A DNA stretch of 64,000 nt from Paraburkholderia hospita (GCF_002902965.1 NZ_CP026109.1:372001-436000), one strand, 5' to 3'. Positions 45,850 to 54,808 are shown, numbered from the stretch's first letter. Program-made: numbers and translations. The notes: generated from the sequence alone by a model not told the origin.

Positions 45850-46326
45850 GGTCCTAGCTCCTTGAGGCGTAGTGAGATGCAGTTTGGGCGAATTGACGAC
45901 GTGACAACTGGCTTCGCACGGCGTGCGATGCCACGTCCCTCTCCTGATTGTGAAAAAACGAGGGAAAGTAATCGCCCACCGGCTGTCCTTCGTTAGTCAC
46001 AGAGACAGGAGCACGCGTGCGCCGGAGAGGCCGCGCTAGCGCGCTATTGACGGGATATCGAGGGTATGTGCCGGAAGCAAGTGTCCATAGTTGCCGGTTC
46101 GTCTTGATTCACTTCCTCCGGTCACCAAACAAGCTCACGACGAGGTAAGAAATATATACATAAGCCTAGGGCAGCGATTGGTGGATGGCAACCCGCGGAA
46201 TATAAACAGCGTCACGACATATGGCTTCAGCTATTACGCAATAACGACGCCCAAACGGCAGCTTGGCGGCGGATATCCAATTCGGCACAGTCGTGCTCGC
46301 GATAGATACATCGACAGGAGATAGCA
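45850..46326. other. No gene assigned
   Basis: No supported coding frame. The AT content rises near 46140-46240, which may hold a promoter for the small ORF at 46327. Confidence 0.3.
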
Positions 46327-46524
46327 ATGAGGGTCCTTTCGAACGCGCCGAAAGTGCGCTCGATTCGAAACACCGCAAGCGTCGCCGCTGTCGTGCTCAC
46401 AGCGGAATGTGGGAACCGGCATCGCAGCGTTTGTAGGCGGGCCGCCGGCGTCAGGCGACGTAGCGGTCGCAGTGACAGCAATACCGTTAATCGACGTGCA
46501 ACTTGTATCCAGCTGCTCCGCTAG
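46327..46524 (+). pseudogene. Possible small exported protein, frameshifted
   Basis: The ATG follows AGGAG by 6 nt, a good ribosome binding site. The first frame reads MRVLSNAPKVRSIRNTASVA and AVVLTA. After about 26 codons the next frame gives GTGIAAFVGGPPASGDVAVA and VTAIPLIDVQLVSSCSASP, which looks more protein-like. One frameshift near 46405 is likely. No family recognised. Confidence 0.35.
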
Positions 46525-46538
46525 CCCCGTGATGCTGC

Positions 46539-46877
46539 TTACGCGTCGCAGAGGTCGCTGCAAGGCCCGCTGTATCGAACGTCGAGCGAGGAATCATCCT
46601 TGAAAACCAGCCGTTTCAGGACGCCACAATCCTGAACGGTATGAACGGCGCTCCGGTTCACAAATACGCCAGGGCGCTCGTCGGGAAGAACGAGCTGCAT
46701 CAATGGAGCAAATTTTCGCGTCGCTTCAAAGAAGTTCGCCTCATATGACGGCTCTGTAATCCCCAGCCAATACACGAGCGCGGCACCGGGGTGCCTGGCA
46801 TCGCGCGCAACCATGCGCAGCGTCGTCATTTGCCCAACGAGGAGCGAAGAAAATTCGATGCACGGCACATCGCGCAT
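46539..46877 (-). CDS. Hypothetical protein, 112 residues
   Basis: From the ATG at 46877 (GGAGACC upstream) it reads MRDVPCIEFSSLLVGQMTTL, then VYWLGITEPSYEANFFEATR and RLVFKDDSSLDVRYSGPCSD. It is soluble, with Cys near both ends. No family recognised. It is 228 nt away from the PhaB gene, on the same strand but downstream of it, so it may share the transcript. Confidence 0.55.
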   Translation of the reverse strand: MRDVPCIEFSSLLVGQMTTLRMVARDARHPGAALVYWLGITEPSYEANFFEATRKFAPLMQLVLPDERPGVFVNRSAVHTVQDCGVLKRLVFKDDSSLDVRYSGPCSDLCDA

Positions 46878-47104
46878 GCTGGTCTCCGTAGGTGATGTGT
46901 GAGATTCATCGCGTGTCCCCAAGTCCGGTGTTACCGATGAACTTAGGTGCGCTCTCGATGCAGGAAGTCTTGACTCCCCGCACGCCCCGAGAAATGAGTA
47001 TGGCCCGAAGTAGGCGTCACGCGCGGCGCTTTTGCGTCTCCAGCGCCTTGTCGCGAGCGCTGGAGACAGTCGCATTGCTGCATTGGCTCAGGGGGCGGCG
47101 GTTG

Positions 47105-47845
47105 CTAGCTCATGTACAGACCGCCGTTCAGTGAGAAGTCCGCTCCCGTAGCGAAAGCGGCTTCGTCGCTGGCTAGCCATGAGACAATCGACGCAATCTC
47201 CGAGGCTTCCCCAAGACGGCGAACCGGAATGCTCTGAACAATCGCGTCGAGGATCTCGGGCTTCACTTCCCGGACCATATCGGTCCCGATGTAGCCTGGT
47301 GACACCGTATTCACCGTGATGCCCTTTGTCGCCACCTCCTGGGCAAGCGACATCGTGAAACCGTGAATGCCCGCCTTGGCCGTCGAGTAGTTGGTCTGGC
47401 CAAACTGGCCCTTCTGCCCGTTGACGGACGAGATATTGATAATGCGGCCCCACTCCTTGCTGACCATTTGCTCAATGACCTGTTTGGTCACGTTGAACAG
47501 ACTGGTCAGGTTGGTCGCAATGACGTCGTTCCAGTTCTCCCTCGACATCTTGCGAAATACGCCGTCACGCGTGATGCCGGCATTGTTCACCAGCACATCA
47601 ATCTCACCCACCTCTTTCTTCACCTTCGCAATGGCGGCCCCGGTCGACTCCCAGTCCGCGACGTTGCCTTCCGACGCGATAAAAGTGAAACCCATCGCAG
47701 ACTGCTCGGCCAGCCAGCGCTCCCGTCGAGGAGAGTTCGGCCCACAGCCCGCCACGACGGTGAGCCCATCCTTGTGCAGACGCTGACAGATTGCCGTTCC
47801 GATTCCGCCCATGCCGCCGGTTACATAAGCAATTCGCTTCGTCAT
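47105..47845 (-). CDS. phaB: Acetoacetyl-CoA reductase
   Basis: The 246-residue short-chain dehydrogenase starts MTKRIAYVTGGMGGIGTAIC and is close to the known PhaB of polyhydroxybutyrate producers throughout, with NNAGITRD, NISSVNGQKGQFGQTNYSTA (catalytic Ser, Tyr and Lys in Y-S-T-A-K) and SPGYIGTDMV. It reduces acetoacetyl-CoA to (R)-3-hydroxybutyryl-CoA with NADPH. No phaA or phaC is adjacent, so it is probably an accessory copy. It is oriented opposite to the phasin 2.8 kb away. Confidence 0.95.
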   Translation of the reverse strand: MTKRIAYVTGGMGGIGTAICQRLHKDGLTVVAGCGPNSPRRERWLAEQSAMGFTFIASEGNVADWESTGAAIAKVKKEVGEIDVLVNNAGITRDGVFRKMSRENWNDVIATNLTSLFNVTKQVIEQMVSKEWGRIINISSVNGQKGQFGQTNYSTAKAGIHGFTMSLAQEVATKGITVNTVSPGYIGTDMVREVKPEILDAIVQSIPVRRLGEASEIASIVSWLASDEAAFATGADFSLNGGLYMS

Positions 47846-48066
47846 GTCCTTGACTCCTTGCCGTTATGGTTAGTGCATGGAATATTCTTGCGACGGCGGC
47901 AAGAGTTTTCCTCGTAACTTGATAGCACTACTATTTTTCGCTTCAAGAATTCGAACTGCTTCGTACCGATGCGTCAACTTTCCACCAACGGTTCTACAGA
48001 CGCGGTGCGGGCAACCGGACGTCAGCAGGCTCGAATATTTGCATGGCGTTCAGCCGGAAAGACTCC

Positions 48067-48350
48067 CTAGAAGGCAGCCGTCGCTCCCGGTGTCTGTCCG
48101 GTGCAAAGCCAATAGACGTCGAGATTGAGAAAGGTCGCAATCCGCGTGAACGCATTTAGCGGTGGAACCGTGATTCCACGGCGCCAGAATTGCACGTCGC
48201 GTTCACTCACGTCGAGCCGTCTGGCGGCACCAGCGGACTGATGCCAGCGCGCTTCAAAGCGGTGTCGAGGCGGGCGGCAAGGGCGCGTCTCAGGCTACTG
48301 TCCTCATCGCTACGCTGAAGATGCTCGATGGTTTGAGCGCTTTGATTCAT
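48067..48350 (-). pseudogene. Helix-turn-helix regulator with one frameshift
   Basis: The ATG at 48350 gives MNQSAQTIEHLQRSDEDSSL, RRALAARLDTALKRAGIS, then a one-base shift near 48240 restores SAGAARRLDVSERDVQFWRR, GITVPPLNAFTRIATFLNLD and VYWLCTG to a stop at 48067. The combined 94-residue protein is an XRE/lambda-repressor-like regulator. It lies upstream of phaB on the same strand and could have controlled it. Confidence 0.65.
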
Positions 48351-48443
48351 CTCGTTTGAAATCTCTCAGAAATATTCTTATCGTCGCCGCCTCTTGGGCG
48401 TGCCGGTAAAGCTTACCAGCCATTTTGGCAATATCAAGTCACA

Positions 48444-48713
48444 TCAGGCTATCAGCTTTGATAGTTGCACGCGCATACGATGCAATAGCAGGCGATAGTC
48501 GCCAGGGCAACGCTGGTTGACCAACCTGACGCGGGAACAGTTGTGTGCATCCGCGGAGTACCACATTTCGCCGCTCCTGCCGCACCAACACATGGCTTTT
48601 CGAGAACCGCTTTTTCCATACGCACGACGGGCGGCAGGCAGCAATATCCAGCCGCAATTGTCCCGAGGTTTGTAGGACGAATATCCCCGATGGCCGACGA
48701 ACATGAAAGGCAT
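48444..48713 (-). CDS. Hypothetical Cys-containing small protein
   Basis: The frame reads MPFMFVGHRGYSSYKPRDNC, then MCWCGRSGEMWYSADAHNCS and RLVNQRCPGDYRLLLHRMRV. The C-W-C-G ... C ... C pattern suggests a small zinc ribbon. No clear ribosome binding site. No family recognised. Start uncertain. Confidence 0.4.
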   Translation of the reverse strand: MPFMFVGHRGYSSYKPRDNCGWILLPAARRAYGKSGSRKAMCWCGRSGEMWYSADAHNCSRVRLVNQRCPGDYRLLLHRMRVQLSKLIA

Positions 48714-48936
48714 TTGTAACACAGGTGTGCCTGTGCGGGACATACGCGTATACGATATTTGACGGAGGTCAAAGTCGGAATGACTAACCCTGTCCTGACG
48801 TGTTTTCATGATGAGGTTTGGGCACGCGCCTCCTCTGCCCCACCATTCCCATCAGAGGCGGTCCGTTACAGTCGCGTAACGTCACTTCGAAAACGGCTTG
48901 TATCACCGGACAAGGGAATCGACAGGAGTTACGGCA

Positions 48937-49458
48937 ATGGACGATCGGTTTGATAGAAGAGAGCTGCTGCTTCACCTCGGGGACATGCTCGAAGCCTTGA
49001 ACTGTTTGTCGATAGCAGGTCAACCGGACATGCTGGTCGCCCAACTTGCGGCGCAAGAGGAATCGCTGCAGTCCTTCAAGGTTCTACGGATGGTCGCACC
49101 GGGGATGACGGTGGGCGCGTTTGGCGCTTGCGTCGCCAGTGCGTTCTTCCATTGGCCAAAGGAACTGCTCGAGGCGGAACCCAACCGCAACGCGCTCGCG
49201 TCGACCGTCCAGCACGACCTGTTCGACGGCAACCCTGACGGCTGGAAGACGTATGTTGCCGATATGCAGGAGAAGGTGAAGTGGTTCGGGACCGGATTGC
49301 CCGAGATGAAAAAGCGCAACGCAGATGGGCCGCCGCTTGCCGCTGAGATGGATACCAGTCCGGCGGAAGCGTCGGTCGAGGAAGCACCGCTAGCCGAGTG
49401 GGATGAACCCGACGACAAGAGGGGATGGCCTTGGCCCCAGCCTGGTTCGACGTCCTGA
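48937..49458 (+). CDS. Hypothetical protein in the polyhydroxybutyrate cluster
   Basis: From the ATG at 48937 (AGGAG 8 nt upstream) the 173-residue protein reads MDDRFDRRELLLHLGDMLEA, LNCLSIAGQPDMLVAQLAAQ and MTVGAFGACVASAFFHWPKE. It is helical, acidic and slightly hydrophobic, ending with a Pro/Trp-rich tail (DEPDDKRGWPWPQPG). It resembles no family I recognise. Its place between phaB and phasin suggests a granule-related role (inference). Confidence 0.65.
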   Translation: MDDRFDRRELLLHLGDMLEALNCLSIAGQPDMLVAQLAAQEESLQSFKVLRMVAPGMTVGAFGACVASAFFHWPKELLEAEPNRNALASTVQHDLFDGNPDGWKTYVADMQEKVKWFGTGLPEMKKRNADGPPLAAEMDTSPAEASVEEAPLAEWDEPDDKRGWPWPQPGSTS

Positions 49459-49663
49459 TGCGCTGCACGTCGTACCCGGGAAGGAACCGTACAGGGACGA
49501 ACGACCGACGTCGCGTTTTCTGCGCAAAAGTGTCCGGCAGTGTTGCATTACCTGGCCAACGAAGGCTGTGACGACGACGCGGATGACTACGGTGCGGTGC
49601 TCTTTTCCTCGGTGTCTGATCCGAAGACTGGTTAGAAGCTTTACCCGAGCGATTGGTTGATAT

Positions 49664-50140
49664 ATGCGGTCTGATAAGTCCTCAGTTGCAAAATTACTCG
49701 TCCAACCTTCGCCCGTGCACGGCAGCGGCGTGTTTGCCAATCGGAATATCGGTCGCGCCGAGCTGATTTTGGAGTACAGGGGCCCGTGGGTCCCTGGCAA
49801 TACTTCGTGCAAAGTGCCTCCAGTTACGGCAAGACTCTCGGCCACACGTTCCTGTTTGATATCGGTGATGAGACGGTTATTGATGGTACGTGCAGAGGCA
49901 GCAGCGCCCGCTGGATGAATCACAGTTGCGAGCTGAACTGCAAGGCGTACGTCTTCGATGGACGCGTGTTTTATTTACGCTTTGGCAGATATCAAACGCG
50001 ATGAAGAGCTGACGATTGATTACGGGCTCGTCGTCGAGGGACCACGAACAGACGAAGTTCGAGAACTGTATTGGTGTCAATGCGGCTCGCCCTGCTGTCG
50101 CGGCATCATGCTCGCTGCCAAACGGTTTCAGACCGCCTGA
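49664..50140 (+). pseudogene. SET-domain protein methyltransferase, frameshifted
   Basis: Three frames together read SPVHGSGVFANRNIGRAELI, LEYRGP, then FLFDIGDETVIDGTCRGSSA, RWMNHSCELNCKAYVFDGRV, and DIKRDEELTIDYGLVVEGPR with the post-SET CQCGSPCCRGIML. The R-W-M-N-H-S-C and E-E-L-T-I-D-Y motifs and the zinc-binding Cys cluster define a SET lysine methyltransferase, a family rare in bacteria. Two frameshifts (near 49795 and 49980) break it. Confidence 0.75.
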
Positions 50141-50609
50141 AGTCCATGTACTGGACGGTCCGGCGGGACGACGATAATCGTTGCATGGCGCGCAGCGGGT
50201 CGCTGCGATTATGGCGAGTCTGGAATCTGAAGAAGACCGTCTGCAACATTGCGCACCGTCTTCTGTTCGCATGAAAAGCGGCGACCCTTGGCGCTAGCGA
50301 ATCCATCGGGCGAGGACAATACGCTTCGTCATAAAGTACTGTGATAGCCCAATTCAATTGGTATCCCGACCGTCACCGACCTGTAATGGAATCTTCGTTG
50401 TTTTGCTCTACACCTGTCGACGCTCGGCGAGCACCATCGCATCGCCCAACGCGGAAGAATTTGAAAAGACAATCGCTGCTGAGACTACGTCTGGCAGGCA
50501 GGCTCGAAAATGTACGCCGACACGGTGGCTTGCCAGACGACACGCTTCATCACCTGGTCACCGTTGCCGAACATGCTGAACGTTGAACCTACGTCTTCAG
50601 GAGGCGAAC
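50141..50609. other. Upstream region of the phasin gene
   Basis: No recognised gene. A plus-strand frame at 50341-50586 ends just before the phasin without family features. The phasin promoter should be here. Confidence 0.3.
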
Positions 50610-51017
50610 ATGACCGATTTTCAGGAGCAGGCAGTCGTGGCACAGCGCACAAATCTTGACTTCTTCTTCAACCTGGCCGGCACAATGCTCGAAGGCGAGG
50701 AAAAGCTTGTCCGACTGAATCTGGATATTGCAAAAGCGACGTTTGCCGATTGGTACCAACGTATGCAGGACAGGCTCGCGGAAAAAGACGCACAGGACGT
50801 TACTGACTTGCCAAACACGCTGGCGCTGCCCGCGGTCGAAAACGTCCTGACCTACGAACGTCAGGTTGCCGAGATTACTTCGTCCGTGCAGGCCCAGCTG
50901 GCAGAAGTTGTCAATGCTCAGTACCTTGAAGTCAACCGCCAGGTTCAATGGTTTATTGAGAATGTCTCGCAAAATGCCGCAGAGCAGGCAGTCAATGTCG
51001 CCCAAAAAGCAACGTGA
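50610..51017 (+). CDS. phaP: Phasin (polyhydroxybutyrate granule protein), C-terminally shortened
   Basis: The ATG at 50610 follows AGGAGG by 5 nt. The 135-residue protein begins MTDFQEQAVVAQRTNLDFFF and has the phasin core (LAGTMLEGEEKLVRLNLDIA, NTLALPAVENVLTYERQVAE, YLEVNRQVQWFIENVSQN). Phasins coat granules and control their size. The stop at 51015 follows an A5 run; shifting one base opens NVPTKAASQVNESADEAVGK and AAKAAKRSRG, matching the tail of copy A. The gene therefore lost about 35 C-terminal residues through a one-base insertion, but the core helix is kept and the product may still work. Confidence 0.85.
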   Translation: MTDFQEQAVVAQRTNLDFFFNLAGTMLEGEEKLVRLNLDIAKATFADWYQRMQDRLAEKDAQDVTDLPNTLALPAVENVLTYERQVAEITSSVQAQLAEVVNAQYLEVNRQVQWFIENVSQNAAEQAVNVAQKAT

Positions 51018-51560
51018 ATGTCCCAACGAAAGCTGCATCACAGGTGAACGAATCGGCTGACGAGGCAGTCGGGAAAGCTGCTAAAGCAGCGAAGCGTAGT
51101 CGCGGGACGCGGCGAGCGAGCGCTTTGACTACGCGGCGATGTGTCCGCCGTCGGATAAGTCCAACTGTCGTTATCACTGGCAGTTTTCTGGCGCACGTCA
51201 TGTCCGCCACTTTGACCTCCGTACCCGGCACGCTCGCAGGCCGCGAAGTGCGTATGGAATACTCTGAAGACTCGCACCGCGACGAAATAGTCGTGGACTT
51301 AAGGTAGCGGAGGATGGGCCCCGCTTTTCATCAACAACTATCAATTCGCTTTTAATTGACCTATGAGAAGCTCTACAGTCAATGTCATTTTTTTGACGTC
51401 CACTTTACCGGCTACCACACACGAATGCGAAACAACGCGGCCGGTTGAAGTCGACATGGCTGGCAACAGGTGCTCCGGCACCTATCGTGTGACGGCGGTT
51501 TCCGTCGACAGCGAAACTCATCCGAAGGTCGATGCGCGCCGCCTGCTTTCGGACCTGTCG
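50681..51560 (+). repeat. Duplicated phasin locus, copy B
   Basis: Collinear with 6437-7340 over the phasin, the intergenic stretch and the small ORF. This copy retains the phasin start and the full small ORF. Confidence 0.8.
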
Positions 51561-51638
51561 TCAAGCCGATGCGAGGAAGCACACGCTTGCTTCAAGGTGG
51601 TCGACAAGGACTCGTTGACACTTTCGGGCAGCAAATGA
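51363..51638 (+). CDS. Conserved small protein next to phasin (copy B)
   Basis: The 91-residue frame starts MRSSTVNVIFLTSTLPATTH and contains RPVEVDMAGNRCSGTYRVTA and DARRLLSDL. Its first two-thirds is conserved with the frame at 7151, including codons that differ while the residue is kept. It begins 345 nt after the phasin stop and is preceded by the shared TTTTAATTGACCT. No family recognised. Possible novel phasin-associated protein. Confidence 0.45.
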   Translation: MRSSTVNVIFLTSTLPATTHECETTRPVEVDMAGNRCSGTYRVTAVSVDSETHPKVDARRLLSDLSSSRCEEAHACFKVVDKDSLTLSGSK

Positions 51639-51714
51639 CGTTACCGCTTGAGGGAGATGCAAAAAGTTGCTGCTCCCAGAAGTGGCTTTTCTGAGCGCGA
51701 CCATCATTCCTCTG

Positions 51715-52303
51715 CTACGGCCCCTCAACGTGGGGTTGAAGCGTGATGGTGAGCGTCGTACTGGCAGATTTTGTGCCGTCGCCCCAGGCCGTCGCCGTCC
51801 GGTTTAGCAGGATGTACCCGCCCAGTGTCCCGATGTTTGTCGGAGACAGTTGCAGGTCGTAGCCTTGCGTCGAAAGCGAGGCGTTGAACGCGTAATACTC
51901 GAATCCCGTTGTCGACACGCTGTTACTGTTTGCGGTGTACGAGAAGCTATCGATGAGGCGTGACTGCTTAGGGCCGTAGTCGTGAAGACGCGAACGGCCC
52001 CCGGGGGCTTCCCGCCCACAATGTAACTGATAGTGCATCGAGACTGCCGCTGGTCGAGCCGCTACCAATCCCGCCGGAACTGTTCGCGTTGAAAGCCACC
52101 GAGAAGGTGCCGCGCCCCACCCCGTCTGCCTGCTCCTGACCAGACACGACTGTGGTTACCGGGACAACCGCACCGATGGTCTCGTCCCTTATCTGCCAGC
52201 CCACCGTCGGCGTTACGGGTGGCGCGTTGACGGCTGGTGCGCAAGCCTCGAACAAGAGGGTGAGGGCAAGAGCAGACGCGGGATTGGCAAAGCGCAGAAG
52301 CAT
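51715..52303 (-). pseudogene. Secreted or lipoprotein gene, frameshifted
   Basis: The ATG at 52303 gives a signal-like start MLLRFANPASALALTLLFEA followed by Cys (lipobox-like), then VNAPPVTPTVGWQIRDETIG and GTFSVAFNANSSGGIGSGST. Shifts between about 51970 and 52020 lead to DSFSYTANSNSVSTTGFEYY and GGYILLNRTATAWGDGTKSA. The Ser/Thr/Gly-rich beta-like sequence suggests an exported adhesin-like protein. Family not recognised. Confidence 0.5.
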
Positions 52304-52677
52304 GACGACCTCCGAAGGGCACGAACTCGGGGTAGCCTCGACGGCAAGGCTCGCCAGGCAACGCCGGTATGGCGCTCGCTGATGTATCGACAGGCTCCAG
52401 CAACCGATATCCGGGAGCGCCTGGAGGTCCAGCTGAGCAGACGAAGCGCCAGCTCAGAACTTCAAAAGCGACGCGATAGCGGAAAGAGGAAAAGACAAAA
52501 CCTCCCGCAAAGAAAACTAAGGAGTGCGCTTACGGGGCGCATGCGAAATCAAGGCCTTCCGGGATAAAGCCAAACTTCTGCAGCGTGCACTGCGCAACAG
52601 CGAGGCCCGACATCTGTCAGGAGAGAAAATAAGACTGCCTGTTGCGCGCTCATTTTGGCGACCATCGGAAGCTCAAT
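52304..52677. other. No gene assigned
   Basis: Short frames only. Contains the 5' region of the lipoprotein pseudogene. Confidence 0.3.
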
Positions 52678-52720
52678 GTGGGTCTTTTGCGAATGAAAGC
52701 TAATCCGCAAAAAGACCCAC
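52678..52720. repeat. Imperfect inverted repeat
   Basis: GTGGGTCTTTTGCG and CGCAAAAAGACCCAC pair over about 14 bp with one bulge. It lies just past the stop of the exported protein at 52739 and may act as its terminator. Confidence 0.5.
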
Positions 52721-52738
52721 CACTTTCGAGTAATGGAT

Positions 52739-53008
52739 TTAGTGGCCGCTGTCAGCGTTGCATTGTGGGAGATGACCACAGGTGGCCCATCCCGAGCGGG
52801 TCAAACTACCGCTCGCGCTGGTGCTTCCGGATACACCACCATATCCAGTCGTGCCCGGAGAGGCGCTGGTCGATGTGCCGGGAGAGGCACTGGTAGACGC
52901 CGATACCGATTGAGCATCTTGCTGCCCTGACGTGTCCTGAGCTTGAACCGCGCTCGCTAACGAGAAAGTGCCCAGGAGCGCTGCAGACATGAGAAACGTC
53001 GTCTTCAT
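52739..53008 (-). CDS. Small exported Ser/Gly-rich protein
   Basis: The 89-residue protein has a clear signal peptide (MKTTFLMSAALLGTFSLASA, then VQAQ), a low-complexity Ser/Ala/Gly/Thr stretch, and a conserved-looking end WATCGHLPQCNADSGH with two Cys. AAAGGAGG precedes the ATG. It resembles small secreted proteins common in Burkholderia with a C-x4-5-P-x-C-N-x-D-S-G-H ending. Periplasmic; function unknown. Confidence 0.7.
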   Translation of the reverse strand: MKTTFLMSAALLGTFSLASAVQAQDTSGQQDAQSVSASTSASPGTSTSASPGTTGYGGVSGSTSASGSLTRSGWATCGHLPQCNADSGH

Positions 53009-53329
53009 GGCTTACCTCCTTTACGACATCAGGTTTCAGTTTTGCAGCCGCTATGACACTGGCAATGGGTGAAGGGGCCGGCATGTGCTTTAGCACAAGA
53101 CGATGCCGGTGATTCCACCTGATGCCGGAACCCGGTTACGGGGATGTTGTTCCTGGCGTTGGCCTTCTACCGGGCTCAGGGAGAAACAGGTATCGCGGCA
53201 AATCCGCGATTGGCGTTCGAGGAGACAGGAGGCACCTGAAGAACGGCCGGAGGGCCGGTAAGCCCGGTACGCGAAAAAGGAAGCGCACGACTTAACCATA
53301 TGTCGTCTTCCGGAAAAGACACTAAGCCT
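53009..53329. other. No gene assigned
   Basis: No supported coding frame; leads into the iteron-like repeats. Confidence 0.3.
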
Positions 53330-53398
53330 TTCGTCATATAGCGCCGGTCGTTCGTCATATAGCGGCCCATAAAGGTGTTTCACGGCCACGTTTCACGG
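53330..53398. repeat. Iteron-like direct repeats
   Basis: TTCGTCATATAGCG occurs at 53330 and 53351 (21 nt apart, two helical turns), followed by GTTTCACGG at 53377 and 53390. The phasing suggests tandem protein-binding sites, as in replication origins or operators. No replication initiator gene is seen in the window. Confidence 0.5.
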
Positions 53399-53483
53399 GC
53401 CTGTTTCGGTTTCGGGGCAATTGCTTGCACTAGAGATTGGGTTTGCCTTCAAGCGGTCTGTGCACCAGAACGAATCAGCTGTC

Positions 53484-53942
53484 TCAGTGGCGGCCCATCA
53501 GCCGGCGCAGCCATGAGTCGCGAGAAGTGCGGATGGCTTTCTTGTAGGCGTCCCACAACTCCGGCGACTTCCAGGTTCTACCGGCCGACAGCTGCTCAAG
53601 CATGGTCGCCCGGATGTGGGGTGTATCGTTGAGCACCCATTGCCCCGCGAAATCACCGAACTATTCGTCCATCGTGTAGGTGCCGTCGTATCCGCGCAGG
53701 TTGACGGTTCCGGTGTAGCCGTCGCGGACCAGGTCCTGGACGTTCGGCAGTTCGTTGAGCGCCTGCTGATAGGCGCTTTCCAGGTCGAGGACCGGCCAGT
53801 GCTCCTGGATGGGATAGCTGGCACAAAGCGCTCGCACCCGCGTGTCAACGCTCACTCGCACCGCTGGCGTATCAATGAGCGGACTGATTTTCTGCGCCCG
53901 GAGTGCGTCAAAGAACTCCTGAACCGTCAACCGGTCGGCCAT
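53484..53942 (-). pseudogene. Hypothetical protein with one in-frame UAG
   Basis: From the ATG at 53942 the frame reads MADRLTVQEFFDALRAQKIS, VLDLESAYQQALNELPNVQD and VNLRGYDGTYTMDE, then TAG at 53661-53663, then in the same frame FGDFAGQWVLNDTPHIRATM, LEQLSAGRTWKSPELWDAYK and WLRRLMGRH to a stop at 53484. One nonsense change splits a 152-residue protein. No family recognised. Confidence 0.5.
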
Positions 53943-54101
53943 CGGTTGTCTCCATGCGAATGAAGTATCAAAACCGATGATACTGCCGGGTACCGCCACC
54001 TCGACGGGTATGCGCGGCGGTTCTTCCAAACACGGATACGTGACTATTGCTGTTCTTTAACCAAGACGCGGGAGTATTTCGCGAAGCAAAACGCTGTGAT
54101 G

Positions 54102-54536
54102 TCAGATGCTGACAACGTGCTCGTAGAACCAGTCGTTGAATGCATCGAAGCCCTGCACAGTCCACCCGAGGCGGTGCGCGTTCTCGCAGGGGCGCACCAG
54201 CATCCAGCACACAGCCTCCTCGGGGTCAGCTTCGAAGTCCCGCGCATTGGTTTTATCGAAGCGCAGCGGGGCGTTGGCGACACAGTTCTCCGAGTCATTG
54301 AAGGTCTTGCGGTCCAGCGGCCGGCCATGGAACCTGGTATGCACCAGGTCGGTCGCATCGAACTTCCAGTCCCGGACCGCCAGCTTGCCGGCGTGCCGCA
54401 ATGCCTGGCCCAATACACGTTCGGTCGCGCTCGCCGGGTGATTGCCGAAGCGAAGCGGCGGCGCTCCAGGAACACTTCGAGCGCCATCTCCAGCTGCGCG
54501 CGCGACGTCGACGCGATCGCAGGTTTGCGATGTCAT
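54102..54536 (-). pseudogene. Accessory hypothetical protein, frameshifted
   Basis: The N-terminus starts MTSQTCDRVDVARA, then an adjacent frame supplies MALEVFLERRRFASAITRR, after which ERVLGQALRHAGKLAVRDWK, FDATDLVHTRFHGRPLDRKT and LGWTVQGFDAFNDWFYEHVV follow. The helical opening resembles proteins of mobile accessory regions of unknown role. Two frameshifts make it inactive. Confidence 0.5.
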
Positions 54537-54586
54537 GCTCATGCTCCAGGAAGCACGTGGAGGTTCCGGTCTACGGCTGCTCCTCC

Positions 54587-54808
54587 TCAGGTTGGCGTCG
54601 TCGCCCTCAGGCTCTCCCATACCTCACGCAGGGCGCGGCGCAGTTCTTTCGCGTTGACCTCCAGGTCTGTAAAGACGGCCTTCGACTTATCACGCTTTTG
54701 CACCTCACGCGCGCCATACTTTCCCGTGCCGTACTTCAACTGCAATGGGACTAGCTTCTCAATCTGTGTTGACGGCGGACGCTTGCCATAGATAACGGCG
54801 TCCTGCTT
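54587..54808 (-). pseudogene. C-terminal fragment of an unknown protein
   Basis: The frame reads AEFVKQDAVIYGKRPPSTQI, EKLVPLQLKYGTGKYGAREV and NAKELRRALREVWESLRATT, clearly protein-like but with a stop codon (TAA) just upstream and no start. It ends 50 nt before the neighbouring pseudogene begins on the same strand, suggesting a former operon. Confidence 0.45.

Noticed and set aside
31397..46877. Shared GGAGACCAGC leader before the DUF255 gene and the gene at 46877
   Set aside because: Similarity ends about 15 nt upstream; it is a common ribosome binding site context rather than a regulatory repeat.
52678..53400. CRISPR array from the several short repeats
   Set aside because: Repeats are only two copies each, with unequal spacing and no uniform spacers or cas genes.
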